In this document: piece after piece, positions 27,950 to 37,517 of the stretch
Position numbering within the stretch: position 1 is the first letter of the stretch
Layout of the letters: every line of letters begins with the position of its first letter
NCBI GenBank assembly: GCA_020638065.1
Contig: JACKJG010000006.1
Span: 62,001 to 126,000, forward strand
Direction: 5' to 3'
From: Hyphomicrobiaceae bacterium
GTDB taxonomy: Bacteria; Pseudomonadota; Alphaproteobacteria; Rhizobiales; Devosiaceae
Length of the DNA stretch: 64,000 nucleotides
Translations under genes and position numbers: made by a program
The notes under the pieces: model-generated
Told to the model about the DNA's origin: nothing
What the model saw: only the letters and a program-made list of their open reading frames with translations
Databases searched by the model: none

Positions 27950-28044
27950 GCGGCATTTTAGCGGTTAACCCAAAATCAACCCTGTGATTGAGCCGGTGGG
28001 GGTGGCGGAACTAGGTTGCGGCCAGTCCGAAGGACCCTTGCGCC

Positions 28045-29391
28045 ATGGCCAGCTATCCACCCAAGATTTCGCAACAGGATTTCATCAACAAACTCATCGG
28101 CACGGATGCGCATTGGGATGGAACGGAGCTGAGCTTTTCGTTCAATTCCAAATCGGCGCCCGGCGCCAAACTGGACAGCACCTATCGGGGCTGGATCAAG
28201 AGCGTGCTTGACCAGATGCACGATCTTCTGGGCTTCGATTTTGTCCAGACGCGTGGCACGGGTGCGGACTTTCTCTTCGACGGGGTCGATGGCACCGGAA
28301 ACAGGGTTCTGACGTCCGATATCACGCCGAACGGTCAATTGCCGCAATTCTACCGGGCCGAAGTGCAGTTCGATACGAGTTGGACCGCCAATCAGAGCAG
28401 TAATCTTGATTATGGTTCCTATGGTTATTGGCTCATTATCCACAATGTGCTGCACGCATTCGGGTTCGATCATCCCGGCAACAATGACGTAACCGCGAGC
28501 TATTTTGCCGATGCCGAACAGAAGAACGACACGCGCAAACTGACCGTGATGTCGTTTTTCGATGTGGAGATGGACGGTTCGGGAACTTCTCACTGGTTCA
28601 AGGAAGACGGGAATTGGGTCAAGAAATATGCCTCGACCCCGATGGTCTTTGACCTTCTGGCGCTCAAGAAAAGCGACTTTGGCGGGCACTTTGCGGGTTA
28701 CGATTTCAATTCAGATACCCGCAAGGGAAATGATGTTTACGGCTATCATGTTGCGGCCAAGCTCGATGACGTGTTCGACTTCAAGGTCAATCACGCACCG
28801 ATCGTCACGATTTATGATGCCGGGGGACGGGACACGCTCGATCTCAGCGGCGACAATGTGAGCGTGCGCCGTGTGGTTCACTACAATCCGGATCACACAA
28901 TTGCCGGCTACACGGAGACGGCTCGCACCACCAGCCTGATCGATCTCAGGCCGGGCAAGTTTTCCTCTACCCATGGCATGGACGACAATATCGCGATCGC
29001 ATTCCGGACCAGGATCGAGAATGCGATTGGCACGAAGTTCGACGATTGGATGGTCGGGAACAATTGGAACAACCGGTTAACGGGCCAGAAAGGCAATGAC
29101 CTTCTGGATGGCAAGAAAGGCAATGACGTGCTCAAGGGCGGTGGGGGCGACGACCGTTTCGTCTTTGCCAAGAATTATGACCACGACACGATCATCGGGT
29201 TCAGGGACGACCATGACGTGCTGTTGCTTAACGACAATCTCCTCAAGAATCCCATGAGCAAGAGCAAACTCCTCAAGACATTCGCGGAGCAGCACAAGGA
29301 TGGCGTCGTGCTTGATTTCGGACATGGCGATGTGCTCAAGATCAAGGGCATCGAAATCGCCCAGCTCAAGGACGACATTTATTTCGTCTGA
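28045..29391 (+). CDS. Serralysin-like RTX protein lacking the catalytic glutamate
   Basis: A 448-residue protein without a signal peptide. It resembles peptidase M10B: a metzincin-like helix, a Met-turn TVMSFF (M169), and RTX-type repeats near residues 345-375 (GNDLLDG, GNDVLKGGGGDD). The zinc motif reads HNVLHAFGFDHPGN (H133, N134, H137, H143): all three histidines and the HPG ending remain, but the general-base glutamate is asparagine. Hydrolysis is therefore doubtful. The C-terminus DDIYFV fits type I secretion, and the ABC transporter gene starts 224 bp downstream. It could be an inactive protease used for binding, or an enzyme with changed chemistry. Confidence 0.82.
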   Translation: MASYPPKISQQDFINKLIGTDAHWDGTELSFSFNSKSAPGAKLDSTYRGWIKSVLDQMHDLLGFDFVQTRGTGADFLFDGVDGTGNRVLTSDITPNGQLPQFYRAEVQFDTSWTANQSSNLDYGSYGYWLIIHNVLHAFGFDHPGNNDVTASYFADAEQKNDTRKLTVMSFFDVEMDGSGTSHWFKEDGNWVKKYASTPMVFDLLALKKSDFGGHFAGYDFNSDTRKGNDVYGYHVAAKLDDVFDFKVNHAPIVTIYDAGGRDTLDLSGDNVSVRRVVHYNPDHTIAGYTETARTTSLIDLRPGKFSSTHGMDDNIAIAFRTRIENAIGTKFDDWMVGNNWNNRLTGQKGNDLLDGKKGNDVLKGGGGDDRFVFAKNYDHDTIIGFRDDHDVLLLNDNLLKNPMSKSKLLKTFAEQHKDGVVLDFGHGDVLKIKGIEIAQLKDDIYFV

Positions 29392-29615
29392 ATCTGTTTC
29401 GGATGGACGCGCATTACGGGAGCGCGGCGTTGGCGGTGCTCGAGGGTTCAAATATTCGAGAATCAATCCATCGCTTTGACGCTTTTGGATTGTAGAGGTT
29501 CATTTCTGCCCGGATACCAGGACAAGGTTTTGGTTAAGCCTCTTGTGCTATGGGCAGGTTTTGGGAAGTTGCAGCACGGCGGGTAGTGCCGGTTGCATGC
29601 AGGATTGTTTTTGGC

Positions 29616-31385
29616 GTGGCGGAACGAAAGACTTCACTGTTTTCACCCGGGCCATTGGTGGATGCGCTCAAGGAGAGCCGTGGCACGATTGCGACGGTCG
29701 GGCTCTTTTCCTCGATCGTGAACGTGCTTTATCTGACCGGCTCGCTCTACATGCTGCAGATCTACGACCGGGTTCTGGCCAGCCGTTCGATTCCGACGCT
29801 ATTGGCGCTGTCTCTGTTCGTTCTGGCCGCCTACACGTTTCAGGGGATATTCGACGTCCTCCGGCAGCGCATTACCGTGCGCATGGCCAGCGTCTTTGAT
29901 GAAAAACTTCAGGATGTGACCCACAAGGCGGTTATCACGCTTGGGGTCATGTCCAAAACGCCGGGCGAGGCGATGGGGCCGGTCCGGCAGGTCGACACGA
30001 TCAGGTCGTTCGCCACCTCGGCTGGGCCGACCGCGCTTCTGGATGCGCCCTGGGTACCATTCTACCTGGCAATCTGCTTTCTCATTCATCCCTGGCTCGG
30101 CTGGCTCAGCCTTGCCGGGTCGATCGTTCTGACCATCATCGCCATTCTGACCGAGCGGGTCAGCCGCGACAGCGTGCGGCAGGCCAACGTCGATCAGGGC
30201 GTGCGCGGCGCGGTGATCGAGGGGGACCGGCACAATTCGGAATCGGTCATCGCCATGGGCATGCAGCCGCAATTGCTTGGGCGCTGGCGGCATATCAACG
30301 GCAAGTTCCTGGCTTCGGTCGAACGTTCGGCCGACGTTGTCAATTCGTTCGGCGCGGTGACGAAATCGTTCCGCATGGCGCTGCAAAGCTCGGTTCTCGG
30401 GCTCGGTGCGCTTCTGGTGATTTTCGGACAATTGTCTCCCGGTTCGATGATCATGGCCTCGATCATGATGGGGCGGGCGCTCAATCCGATCGAGGTTGCC
30501 GTGGGCAATTTCCGTTCGTTCATCGCGGCGCGCGACGCGTTCAAGCTGCTCAACGAAAAACTCGGGGAATTCGCCAAGGAAAAGGCGGTCACCGAATTGC
30601 CGGCACCCACCCAGACACTCGAGGTCGAAGGGCTTGTCGTGGCGCCGCCGCATGCCAACAAGGCGACACTCAACGGGATCAATTTTGGCCTCAGGGCCGG
30701 AGAGGCCATGGGTCTGATCGGACCGAGCGGCACCGGCAAGACATCCCTGGCACGCGTGCTGGTCGGCATCTGGGAGCCGGCGCGCGGCGCGGTCCGGCTT
30801 GATGGGGCCGAACTCGATCAATGGAGAAACGAAACGCTGGGCGCGTCCATCGGGTTTCTGGCCCAGGAAGTGGGGCTGTTCGATGGCACGATCGCCCAGA
30901 ACATCGCCCGCATGTCGGAAAACCCGGATAGTTCCGCGGTTCTGGCGGCGGCGCGGGCCGCGGGGGCGCATGACCTGATACTTGGCATGCCAGAGGGTTA
31001 TGACACGCGTATCGGTGAGGGCGGCAGCTTCCTGTCCGCCGGCCAGCGCCAGCGCATCGCCCTGGCGCGCGCGCTTTACGGCGATCCGTTCCTGATCGTC
31101 CTGGACGAGCCGCAATCCAATCTCGATGCAGAGGGCGAAAACGCCCTTCTGAATGCGATCCAGGGCGCAAAAGCACGCGGTGCCATCGTGATCGTGATTT
31201 CCCACCGGCCTTCGACGCTGGCAGGGTGCGACAAGGTTCTTGTGGTCGCCAATGGCGGGCAACAGGGTTTCGGCCCACGTGACGAAGTGCTGAGGCAGGT
31301 TCTGGCACAGCCGGCCAATGTTCAGAATACCGGCCAGAGCGGCGGCGTCGAATTGCGGCGAGGTGACGAAGAAGATGGTGAGTGA
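29616..31385 (+). CDS. Type I secretion ABC transporter (PrtD/AprD family)
   Basis: A fused membrane and ATPase subunit that pushes unfolded substrates from cytoplasm to outside. With the GTG start at 29616 it has 589 residues. About six spans lie within residues 20-300, then Walker A GPSGTGKTS, the signature LSAGQRQRIALAR and Walker B FLIVLDEPQSNLD. It lacks the N-terminal C39 or C39-like domain of HlyB, as is usual for protease and lipase exporters. An ATG at 29550 is an alternative start but adds residues unlike the family. It overlaps the adaptor gene by 11 bp. The outer-membrane TolC partner is not in the window. Confidence 0.9.
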   Translation: MAERKTSLFSPGPLVDALKESRGTIATVGLFSSIVNVLYLTGSLYMLQIYDRVLASRSIPTLLALSLFVLAAYTFQGIFDVLRQRITVRMASVFDEKLQDVTHKAVITLGVMSKTPGEAMGPVRQVDTIRSFATSAGPTALLDAPWVPFYLAICFLIHPWLGWLSLAGSIVLTIIAILTERVSRDSVRQANVDQGVRGAVIEGDRHNSESVIAMGMQPQLLGRWRHINGKFLASVERSADVVNSFGAVTKSFRMALQSSVLGLGALLVIFGQLSPGSMIMASIMMGRALNPIEVAVGNFRSFIAARDAFKLLNEKLGEFAKEKAVTELPAPTQTLEVEGLVVAPPHANKATLNGINFGLRAGEAMGLIGPSGTGKTSLARVLVGIWEPARGAVRLDGAELDQWRNETLGASIGFLAQEVGLFDGTIAQNIARMSENPDSSAVLAAARAAGAHDLILGMPEGYDTRIGEGGSFLSAGQRQRIALARALYGDPFLIVLDEPQSNLDAEGENALLNAIQGAKARGAIVIVISHRPSTLAGCDKVLVVANGGQQGFGPRDEVLRQVLAQPANVQNTGQSGGVELRRGDEEDGE

Positions 31386-32697
31386 GCCAATCAGCCTGCC
31401 GGCACCGGGGCGGGCGCAGGCCAAGATCAGGCAATTGTCGCGCGTCGGGCTCGGCATTGCCTTTCTGCTGATCGTCGTGATCGGCGGCTGGCTGTCCCTT
31501 GCGCCGCTCTCGAGCGCGGTGATTGCGGGCGGCACGATCGTCGTGGAAACGGCGGTCAAGAAAGTGCAGCACTCGACCGGCGGCATCGTTTCGGAAATCT
31601 ATGTGCAGGACGGGGATCACGTTAATCTCGGTGATCCGCTGATCCTCCTGGACGATACGGTAGCCAAGGCATCGCGCGATATCTATCAGTCGCAGGTCGA
31701 TGAAATGCTGGCGCGCCAGTCGCGCCTCCAGGCCGAAGTGAACGGTGCGTCGACGATTGATTTCGGCACACTGGAAGCCCGCAAGGAAAATTCCGAGGTT
31801 GCCGAGCTCATGGCGCGGGAGCAACGGGTTTTCGATACGAGACTGCAGTCCAAGATCAGTCAGCAGAACCAGCTGCGGGAACGGATCGGCCAGATCAATC
31901 AGGAAATCGAAGGCCTGCAATCGCAGGCCGCGGCGGCCGAGACCAGCACGCAATTGGTCCAGAAGGAACTGGACGGTGTTCGCGACCTTTACGCGAAGAA
32001 TCTGGTTTCGATCACCCGCGTGAACAATCTCGAACGCGATCTCGCCAGTTTGCAGGGCCAGAACGGACAATTGCTGGCGGAAATCGCCCGGGCGCGCGGG
32101 CGGATCATCGAAACGGAATTGCAGATTTCGCAACTCGATACGGATTATCGCGACAATTCACTGGCGACGCTTTCGGACACGCAGGCGCAGCTGGCCGAGC
32201 TCAATGAACGGCTGACCGCGGCGCAGGACCAACTCGACCGGGTCATGATCAGGGCACCGCGCGAAGGCATCGTGCACGAGCTTTCGGTGCATACGGTCGG
32301 CGGTGTCGTGGGCGCCGGCGAATTGCTGATGGAAATCATTCCAACCGCTGACAAGCTGGTGATCGATGCCAAGGTCGCCCCGCAGGATGTCGATCGTGTT
32401 TCCATCGGCCAGGAAGTGCATATCCACCTTCATGCCGGCAATTCGCGGATGACCCCGGATCTTGTTGGCACGCTGACCCGCGTGTCGCCCGATCTGGTGG
32501 TGGATGATCGCACCGGCTATGGCTATTACACGGTGCGGGTGGCGCTTGAGGACGACGCGCAGGAAAAGCTCGAAGATCTGACGCTCATTCCCGGCATGGC
32601 CGCCACGATCTATATCCAGACCGGTGCGCGGACCGCACTGGAATATCTGAGCAAGCCGCTGGTGGAGCAGATTTCCAAGACCTTCCAGGAGCGCTGA
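31375..32697 (+). CDS. Type I secretion membrane fusion protein (HlyD/PrtE family)
   Basis: The 440-residue periplasmic adaptor of the type I exporter. One N-terminal span (about residues 25-45) is followed by a lipoyl-like half (GGIVSEIYVQDGDHVNLGDPLI), a long coiled coil (about residues 100-270, rich in Gln, Glu and Leu), the second lipoyl half (RAPREGIVHEL) and a beta-barrel. The ATG overlaps the end of the ABC gene, so production is coupled. With the neighbouring RTX gene it forms a substrate-transporter-adaptor locus. Confidence 0.9.
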   Translation: MVSEPISLPAPGRAQAKIRQLSRVGLGIAFLLIVVIGGWLSLAPLSSAVIAGGTIVVETAVKKVQHSTGGIVSEIYVQDGDHVNLGDPLILLDDTVAKASRDIYQSQVDEMLARQSRLQAEVNGASTIDFGTLEARKENSEVAELMAREQRVFDTRLQSKISQQNQLRERIGQINQEIEGLQSQAAAAETSTQLVQKELDGVRDLYAKNLVSITRVNNLERDLASLQGQNGQLLAEIARARGRIIETELQISQLDTDYRDNSLATLSDTQAQLAELNERLTAAQDQLDRVMIRAPREGIVHELSVHTVGGVVGAGELLMEIIPTADKLVIDAKVAPQDVDRVSIGQEVHIHLHAGNSRMTPDLVGTLTRVSPDLVVDDRTGYGYYTVRVALEDDAQEKLEDLTLIPGMAATIYIQTGARTALEYLSKPLVEQISKTFQER

Positions 32698-32702
32698 GTT
32701 TG

Positions 32703-33986
32703 ATGGGGATCGGTGATCCGCGGACCTTTCTGGCGCATATGTTCGATGTGGCTGTTGCGGCGGCTCAGCCCGAGCGGGTGATCGCGCAGCATTTGCCCGA
32801 ACCGCCAGCCGGCCGGACGCTCATTGTGGGTGCCGGCAAGGCCTCCGCGCAGATGGCCGCGGCGTTCGAAACGGTGTGGCCGGGTCCCTTGTCGGGTCTC
32901 ATCGTCACGCAGTACGGGGCGGGCGTTCCCTGCAAGAATATTCGCGTCGTCGAGGCCGCGCATCCGGTGCCGGACGAGGCGGGTCTCGCGGCTTCGGAAG
33001 AACTGCTCAAAGTCGCGCAGGGTGCCGGCGCAGACGATCTGGTCGTCGCGTTGATTTCCGGCGGTGGTTCGGCATTGTTGCCGCTGCCTGCCAACGGATT
33101 GACGCTTGGCGACGAGCAGGCCCTCAACCGGGCCCTATTGGCCTCGGGTGCGCCGATCTCGAAGATGAACGTGGTACGCAAGGCCTTTTCCCGCATCAAG
33201 GGTGGGCGGCTGGCGGCCGCCGCCGCGCCGGCGCGGGTGGTCAGCCTCATCCTGTCGGATGTTCCGGGAGATGATCCGGCGATGGTGGCCTCAGGCCCAA
33301 CGGTCGCCAGTCCCGAAGGTCTGGAGGCGGCGCGAGACATTGTTTCGGAATATGGCGTCGAACTCAGCCCCCTGGCGCGCAAATTGCTGTTCGAAGGTGG
33401 ACTCGAGGCTCCACCGATGCCTGACGATCCGCGCTTGGCGCGGGCGGATCACACGATTATTGCCTCGGCGCAATTGTCGCTCGACGCCGCGGAGCAGGCC
33501 GCGATTGAAGCTGGTTGCGATGTCAGGGTTCTGGGCGACGCCATCGAAGGTGAGGCACGCGAAGTGGGCGCGGCGCAGGCGAAGATGGTTCGAGACCTCA
33601 TGGCTGGGGAAGGTCGGGCAAAACCCTTCCTCCTGCTCTCTGGTGGCGAGACAACCGTCACACTTGGCGATGCGCGAAACGGCAAGGGAGGCCGCAACAC
33701 CGAATTTCTCCTGTCGGCTGCCATCGGGCTAAAAGGTGCTGCCGGCGTCCATATGCTTGCGGCGGACACGGATGGCCGCGATGGCAGCGAACACAATGCC
33801 GGGGCGTTTGCGGATGGCGGGAGCGTCGCGCGGCTTGCGGCGGGCGGGCACGATGCGCAAGAGCTGCTTGACCGGCATCGGGCCTATACCGCCTTCGAGA
33901 TCCTTGGCGATTTGCTCGAGACCGGTCCGACCGGCACCAATGTCAACGATTTTAGGGCCATATTGGTCGCACCGCACCTGTCTTGA
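32703..33986 (+). CDS. Glycerate 2-kinase (MOFRL family)
   Basis: Phosphorylates D-glycerate, linking glyoxylate or tartrate and hydroxypyruvate breakdown to glycolysis. The 427-residue enzyme has the DUF4147 N-domain (VGAGKASAQMAAAFE, ISGGGSALLPLP, SKMNVVRKAFSRIKGG) and the C-terminal MOFRL domain with GPTGTNVNDFRAILV. It starts 5 bp after the adaptor gene; TTG at 32700 is an alternative. It is probably only an operon neighbour, not part of secretion. Confidence 0.9.
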   Translation: MGIGDPRTFLAHMFDVAVAAAQPERVIAQHLPEPPAGRTLIVGAGKASAQMAAAFETVWPGPLSGLIVTQYGAGVPCKNIRVVEAAHPVPDEAGLAASEELLKVAQGAGADDLVVALISGGGSALLPLPANGLTLGDEQALNRALLASGAPISKMNVVRKAFSRIKGGRLAAAAAPARVVSLILSDVPGDDPAMVASGPTVASPEGLEAARDIVSEYGVELSPLARKLLFEGGLEAPPMPDDPRLARADHTIIASAQLSLDAAEQAAIEAGCDVRVLGDAIEGEAREVGAAQAKMVRDLMAGEGRAKPFLLLSGGETTVTLGDARNGKGGRNTEFLLSAAIGLKGAAGVHMLAADTDGRDGSEHNAGAFADGGSVARLAAGGHDAQELLDRHRAYTAFEILGDLLETGPTGTNVNDFRAILVAPHLS

Positions 33987-34076
33987 CCGGCGTGCACCGG
34001 GTGCGCCATCGTTGTCGAAGCTGCAATCGCGTTTGGCGCAAAGAGCGCCGGCCGAGGCAGCACGTGAAGGGTGCCC

Positions 34077-35975
34077 ATGACGGCCTTTCTCATTCCCGCA
34101 TTCGTTTTCCTGGCCGCGTCGGTGGTCATGGTTCCGATTGCGCGCCGCCTCGGGCTCGGCTCGGTGCTTGGGTATCTTCTGGCCGGCATGGCGATCGGTC
34201 CAGCGATCGAACTGGTTGGAGCCAGCACCGAACATTTGCGCGAAGTCGCGGAAATCGGCGTCGTCATGATGCTGTTCCTGATCGGGCTCGAACTCGAACC
34301 GCGAGTTCTGTGGCGCATGCGCTACAAACTCGTCGGGATGGGCGGGTTGCAGGTGGGCGCAACGGCGCTGGTCCTGTTCGCGATCGGGTTCGGGCTGGGC
34401 GTTGACTGGCGCACGGCGCTGGCGATCGGGTTGATCCTGTCGCTTTCATCGACCGCCATTGTTCTGCAAACGCTGAGTGAACGCGAATTGCTGCGCTCGT
34501 CAGGCGGACGGGCCGGGTTTTCGATCCTGTTGTTTCAGGACATCGCGGTTGTTCCCATTCTCGCATTGTTGCCGTTTCTGGCTCTTGCCCCCGTCATCAG
34601 CGGCGGTGAGACGCCGGAAATTGCCGCGCTGCCGGGGCTTGGCGGCATCAATCTTTTGGCGGGGCTCGACGGTTGGCAGGCCGCGCTCGTGACCATCGGC
34701 GCGATGGCCTTTGTTGTCGGAGCGGGCGTTTTCCTGTCGCGGCCTTTGTTCCGGTTTGTCGCCTCGTCCGGGCTAAGGGAGATGCTGACGGCAGTGGCCC
34801 TTCTGAGCATTGCGGCCATCGTTCTGATCATGGAAGGGGTGGGTTTGTCGCCTGCCCTTGGGGCTTTCATCGCGGGTGTGGTGCTGGCTAACAGCGAATT
34901 CCGGCACGAACTGCACGCCGATATCGAGCCGTTCAAGGCGCTTCTGGTGGGACTGTTCTTCATCACCGTGGGCGCCGGAATCGATTTTGCGGTTTTGGCT
35001 GAAGACATCTGGCGGGTCCTAGCCATTGCCGCAGGCCTGATCGTCGTCAAGTTCGCCGTCCTTTACGGGGTCGGTACGGCCTTCCGGCTCAGGCCCGATG
35101 CGCGCTGGCTGGTGGCGTTGGGGCTGGCGCAGGCAGGCGAATTCGGTTTTGTGCTCATTACGTTCGGGCTCAGGCACAATGTGCTGACGCCCGATATCGG
35201 CAACGAATTGTCGCTCGCCATCGCGGTGACGATGGTGCTGACGCCGCTTCTGTTTTTCCTGTTCGACAGGCTGGTCATGCCATTGGTGGGCGCTTCGACA
35301 TCGCCTGAACCTCCCGCGATCGAGGAACATGCTCAGATCATCATTGCGGGCTATGGCCGCTTCGGGCAGATCGTTGACCGGTTGCTCAAGAGCCATGGCT
35401 ATCAGACCATTGTTCTCGACAAACGGGCCGATCTGGTCGCTGGCATGCGGCGGCAGGGGTTCGAGGCCTATTATGGCGATGCGGCCCGCCCGGAAACCCT
35501 GACCTCGGCCGGGCTTTCAGAGGCGCGGTTGCTGGTTGTTGCTTTTCACGACCTCGAGGCGACCCGGCGGCTCATTACGCATGCCCGATCGGTCAACAAG
35601 AACATCAAGATCGTGGCGCGGGTGCACGGCAGCCAGCATGTGCACCAGCTTTATGTGGCGGGGGCCGACGAGGTGACGCGCGAGACATTCGACAGCGCTT
35701 TGCGCGCGGGCCGGTTCGCGCTCGTATCTCTCGGTGTGCATGCGGAAGATGCGCGCTATTTCTCGGAGCTTTTTGCCGACGAGGATGAGCGCATGGTCAA
35801 GAAGCATTCCAGCGAATGGGATCCGGACACGCCGGCCTATTTGCAGGGTGCCTATCTTGAGCAGACGCGGCGCGTTGCCAGCCGGGTCAAGAGCGGTGCT
35901 GAAAATCGGCGCGCGGAGAGCGTGCATGCCTTGCTGGACGCGGCTGCGAAAAAGGATGGTTCTTCGGACAAGTGA
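34077..35975 (+). CDS. CPA2-family cation/proton antiporter with RCK domain (KefB/KefC-like)
   Basis: A 632-residue inner-membrane protein. The first 400 residues contain about 12 spans with family motifs such as GYLLAGMAIGP, LFLIGLEL and FQDIAVVPILALLP. A cytoplasmic Rossmann RCK/TrkA-N domain begins at IIIAGYGRFGQ (about residue 422). It probably exchanges potassium for protons and responds to nucleotides or glutathione adducts. The ATG at 34077 has GAAGGG upstream. No KefF/KefG-type regulator gene is adjacent. Confidence 0.88.
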   Translation: MTAFLIPAFVFLAASVVMVPIARRLGLGSVLGYLLAGMAIGPAIELVGASTEHLREVAEIGVVMMLFLIGLELEPRVLWRMRYKLVGMGGLQVGATALVLFAIGFGLGVDWRTALAIGLILSLSSTAIVLQTLSERELLRSSGGRAGFSILLFQDIAVVPILALLPFLALAPVISGGETPEIAALPGLGGINLLAGLDGWQAALVTIGAMAFVVGAGVFLSRPLFRFVASSGLREMLTAVALLSIAAIVLIMEGVGLSPALGAFIAGVVLANSEFRHELHADIEPFKALLVGLFFITVGAGIDFAVLAEDIWRVLAIAAGLIVVKFAVLYGVGTAFRLRPDARWLVALGLAQAGEFGFVLITFGLRHNVLTPDIGNELSLAIAVTMVLTPLLFFLFDRLVMPLVGASTSPEPPAIEEHAQIIIAGYGRFGQIVDRLLKSHGYQTIVLDKRADLVAGMRRQGFEAYYGDAARPETLTSAGLSEARLLVVAFHDLEATRRLITHARSVNKNIKIVARVHGSQHVHQLYVAGADEVTRETFDSALRAGRFALVSLGVHAEDARYFSELFADEDERMVKKHSSEWDPDTPAYLQGAYLEQTRRVASRVKSGAENRRAESVHALLDAAAKKDGSSDK

Positions 35976-36013
35976 GATTGCTGGCGGTTCGTCACCACCC
36001 GGCAATCGCTGGC

Positions 36014-36589
36014 TCAGGTCTTCAATGGCGGCGCGAACTCGCGGACCACGAAGACGAAACTCGTCAAGAACATGAGGCGCTGAAAAAGGCCACGCTGATC
36101 GGGAAAAAGGTTCATCAGAAGGGGGATCAGGATCGCGACAAGCAACCCGATCCAGGCGACAGAATCGCTTTTTGAGCCCCCCGGCGCAAAAAGCCGGGCG
36201 AGACAGGCCAGAATGAAGGCCATGCCGACGACCCACGATGCTGCGGAGTGAAGCCAATCTTCTCCCATATCCGCCGGTACGTTTGCGGTGATGGGTGCGT
36301 TAGACCAGATTGCTGCCGCGATCAGCCCGAAGCCGAAAAGCATCAGCGCCCACCGAACATAGACGCGCCGGTGCCGATCGAGGAATGCGGCCAGCAGGGT
36401 TCCTGCGCCGAACGCGACGAAGCCTGTGCGCATGATCCAAGCGCCGGCAAGACCTTGTGCGGCCTGCTCGGAGGTGGTGTGGGTGATCCACATGAATTCC
36501 GGCGCCGAGAAAAACGGCCCGACCAGCATGGCGAGCAGCATGATGACGATGCCCGCCAGTGCCAGCGAAAACGACGGAACGTTGTTCAT
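36014..36589 (-). CDS. DUF998-type integral membrane protein
   Basis: A 191-residue protein with about six hydrophobic segments and the general pattern of DUF998 family members, whose function is unknown. The start at 36589 overlaps the stop of the CPBP gene by 4 bp, so they are coupled. The much longer frame upstream is a shadow of the CPBP gene. The pair is divergent from a MarR regulator, which probably controls it. Confidence 0.72.
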   Translation of the reverse strand: MNNVPSFSLALAGIVIMLLAMLVGPFFSAPEFMWITHTTSEQAAQGLAGAWIMRTGFVAFGAGTLLAAFLDRHRRVYVRWALMLFGFGLIAAAIWSNAPITANVPADMGEDWLHSAASWVVGMAFILACLARLFAPGGSKSDSVAWIGLLVAILIPLLMNLFPDQRGLFQRLMFLTSFVFVVREFAPPLKT

Positions 36590-37410
36590 TGCGCTTGTTC
36601 CTCGGCCTGTTCGGGATTGGTGCCGGACAGCCGCCAGAAATGCACGGCCACCCAAAGTCCCAGCAGCATGACAAGGGTCGAAATCAGGGCGGCGGGCAAT
36701 CCCCTTGCAGCGAATGTCGCGACGGACAGATTGTAGGCGGTGTGCCAGAGCGCAACGACGAGCAACGATCGCGAAAAGGTCACGTAGAGATAGGTGAAGA
36801 CAAAGGCGCCGAGCAGAAGCCCGATTGCCCATCCGGCCAGCATCGGGCCGAGCATGTCCATCATCGGGCGGGTGAGCCAGAACAGGGGGAGGTGCCAGAA
36901 AAGCCACATCGGCGCGAGCAACAATGTCGCCCGGAACGGCCCGAGGCGGGGCAGGAGGCGCTCGAGCATGAAGCCGCGCCAACCCACCTCTTCGCCGTAG
37001 CCGTTCAGGACAATCACCAGCACGAGTGATGCGAGAGCAGGCGTTGCCTGGGGAATGCCCGGATAATCAAGGAAGGCCTGCAGCGATGGCCATGCGCCAC
37101 CTGACGCAACGATCAAGAGGTAACAGGCCAGAAGCAGGACAGGCGGGAGCGCTATGGCCATGATCGCGGCGGGCCAGTTGTCCGGGATTGTGAAACAGCG
37201 CGCTGCGAGACTGCGCAGCTCCGTCCAGCCGTCGAGGATGAGGGTGATCACAAAAGCGGCAATCATCGGTCCCATCAATCCGGGCAGATGGCTCGCGGTG
37301 CTTCCCGGTTCAACGACAATGTTCTGGGCGATCAGTCCGAGCCAGTATCCCCATGACAAGAGCAAAGTCAGCCCGTAAAACAGGACCATGCGCATTGTGA
37401 GAGTCGACAT
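36586..37410 (-). CDS. CPBP-family intramembrane protease-like protein
   Basis: A 274-residue membrane protein of the CAAX prenyl protease 2/bacteriocin-processing (ABI) family. The glutamate motif EEVGWRGFMLERLL, the second motif WHLPLFW and the third HTAYN supply the expected catalytic Glu and His residues. About eight spans are predicted. Bacterial members act in peptide processing, bacteriocin immunity or protein quality control; no substrate gene is adjacent. It is transcribed away from a MarR regulator. Confidence 0.85.
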   Translation of the reverse strand: MSTLTMRMVLFYGLTLLLSWGYWLGLIAQNIVVEPGSTASHLPGLMGPMIAAFVITLILDGWTELRSLAARCFTIPDNWPAAIMAIALPPVLLLACYLLIVASGGAWPSLQAFLDYPGIPQATPALASLVLVIVLNGYGEEVGWRGFMLERLLPRLGPFRATLLLAPMWLFWHLPLFWLTRPMMDMLGPMLAGWAIGLLLGAFVFTYLYVTFSRSLLVVALWHTAYNLSVATFAARGLPAALISTLVMLLGLWVAVHFWRLSGTNPEQAEEQAQ

Positions 37411-37460
37411 TTTTTGTCCTACCCCGATAGACCAAAGTCAAAAGGCGGGAAGTCAACGAA

Positions 37461-37489
37461 ACTCTACCAATCATTTATTGACAAGTCAA
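37461..37489 (-). promoter_or_regulatory. Probable promoter of the CPBP-DUF998 genes
   Basis: On the - strand, TTGACT (37484-37489) and TAGAGT (37461-37466) are 17 bp apart, 50-80 bp before the CPBP start. The -35 element overlaps the 37477-37490 palindrome. Confidence 0.45.
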
Positions 37490-37490
37490 T
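37477..37490. promoter_or_regulatory. Palindrome ATTGAC-AA-GTCAAT, candidate MarR operator
   Basis: A 6-bp inverted repeat with a 2-bp spacer in the 107-bp gap between the divergent CPBP and MarR genes, covering the -35 of the former. A further GTCAA half-site lies at 37452-37456. Size and position suit a MarR dimer. Confidence 0.45.
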
Positions 37491-37517
37491 TGTTGATAGG
37501 TTGATGTTAGGCCAACC

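Noticed and set aside
29799..32133. Long - strand frames (595 and 480 codons) opposite the type I ABC and adaptor genes
   Set aside because: Antisense shadows; the + strand has complete ABC and HlyD family motifs.
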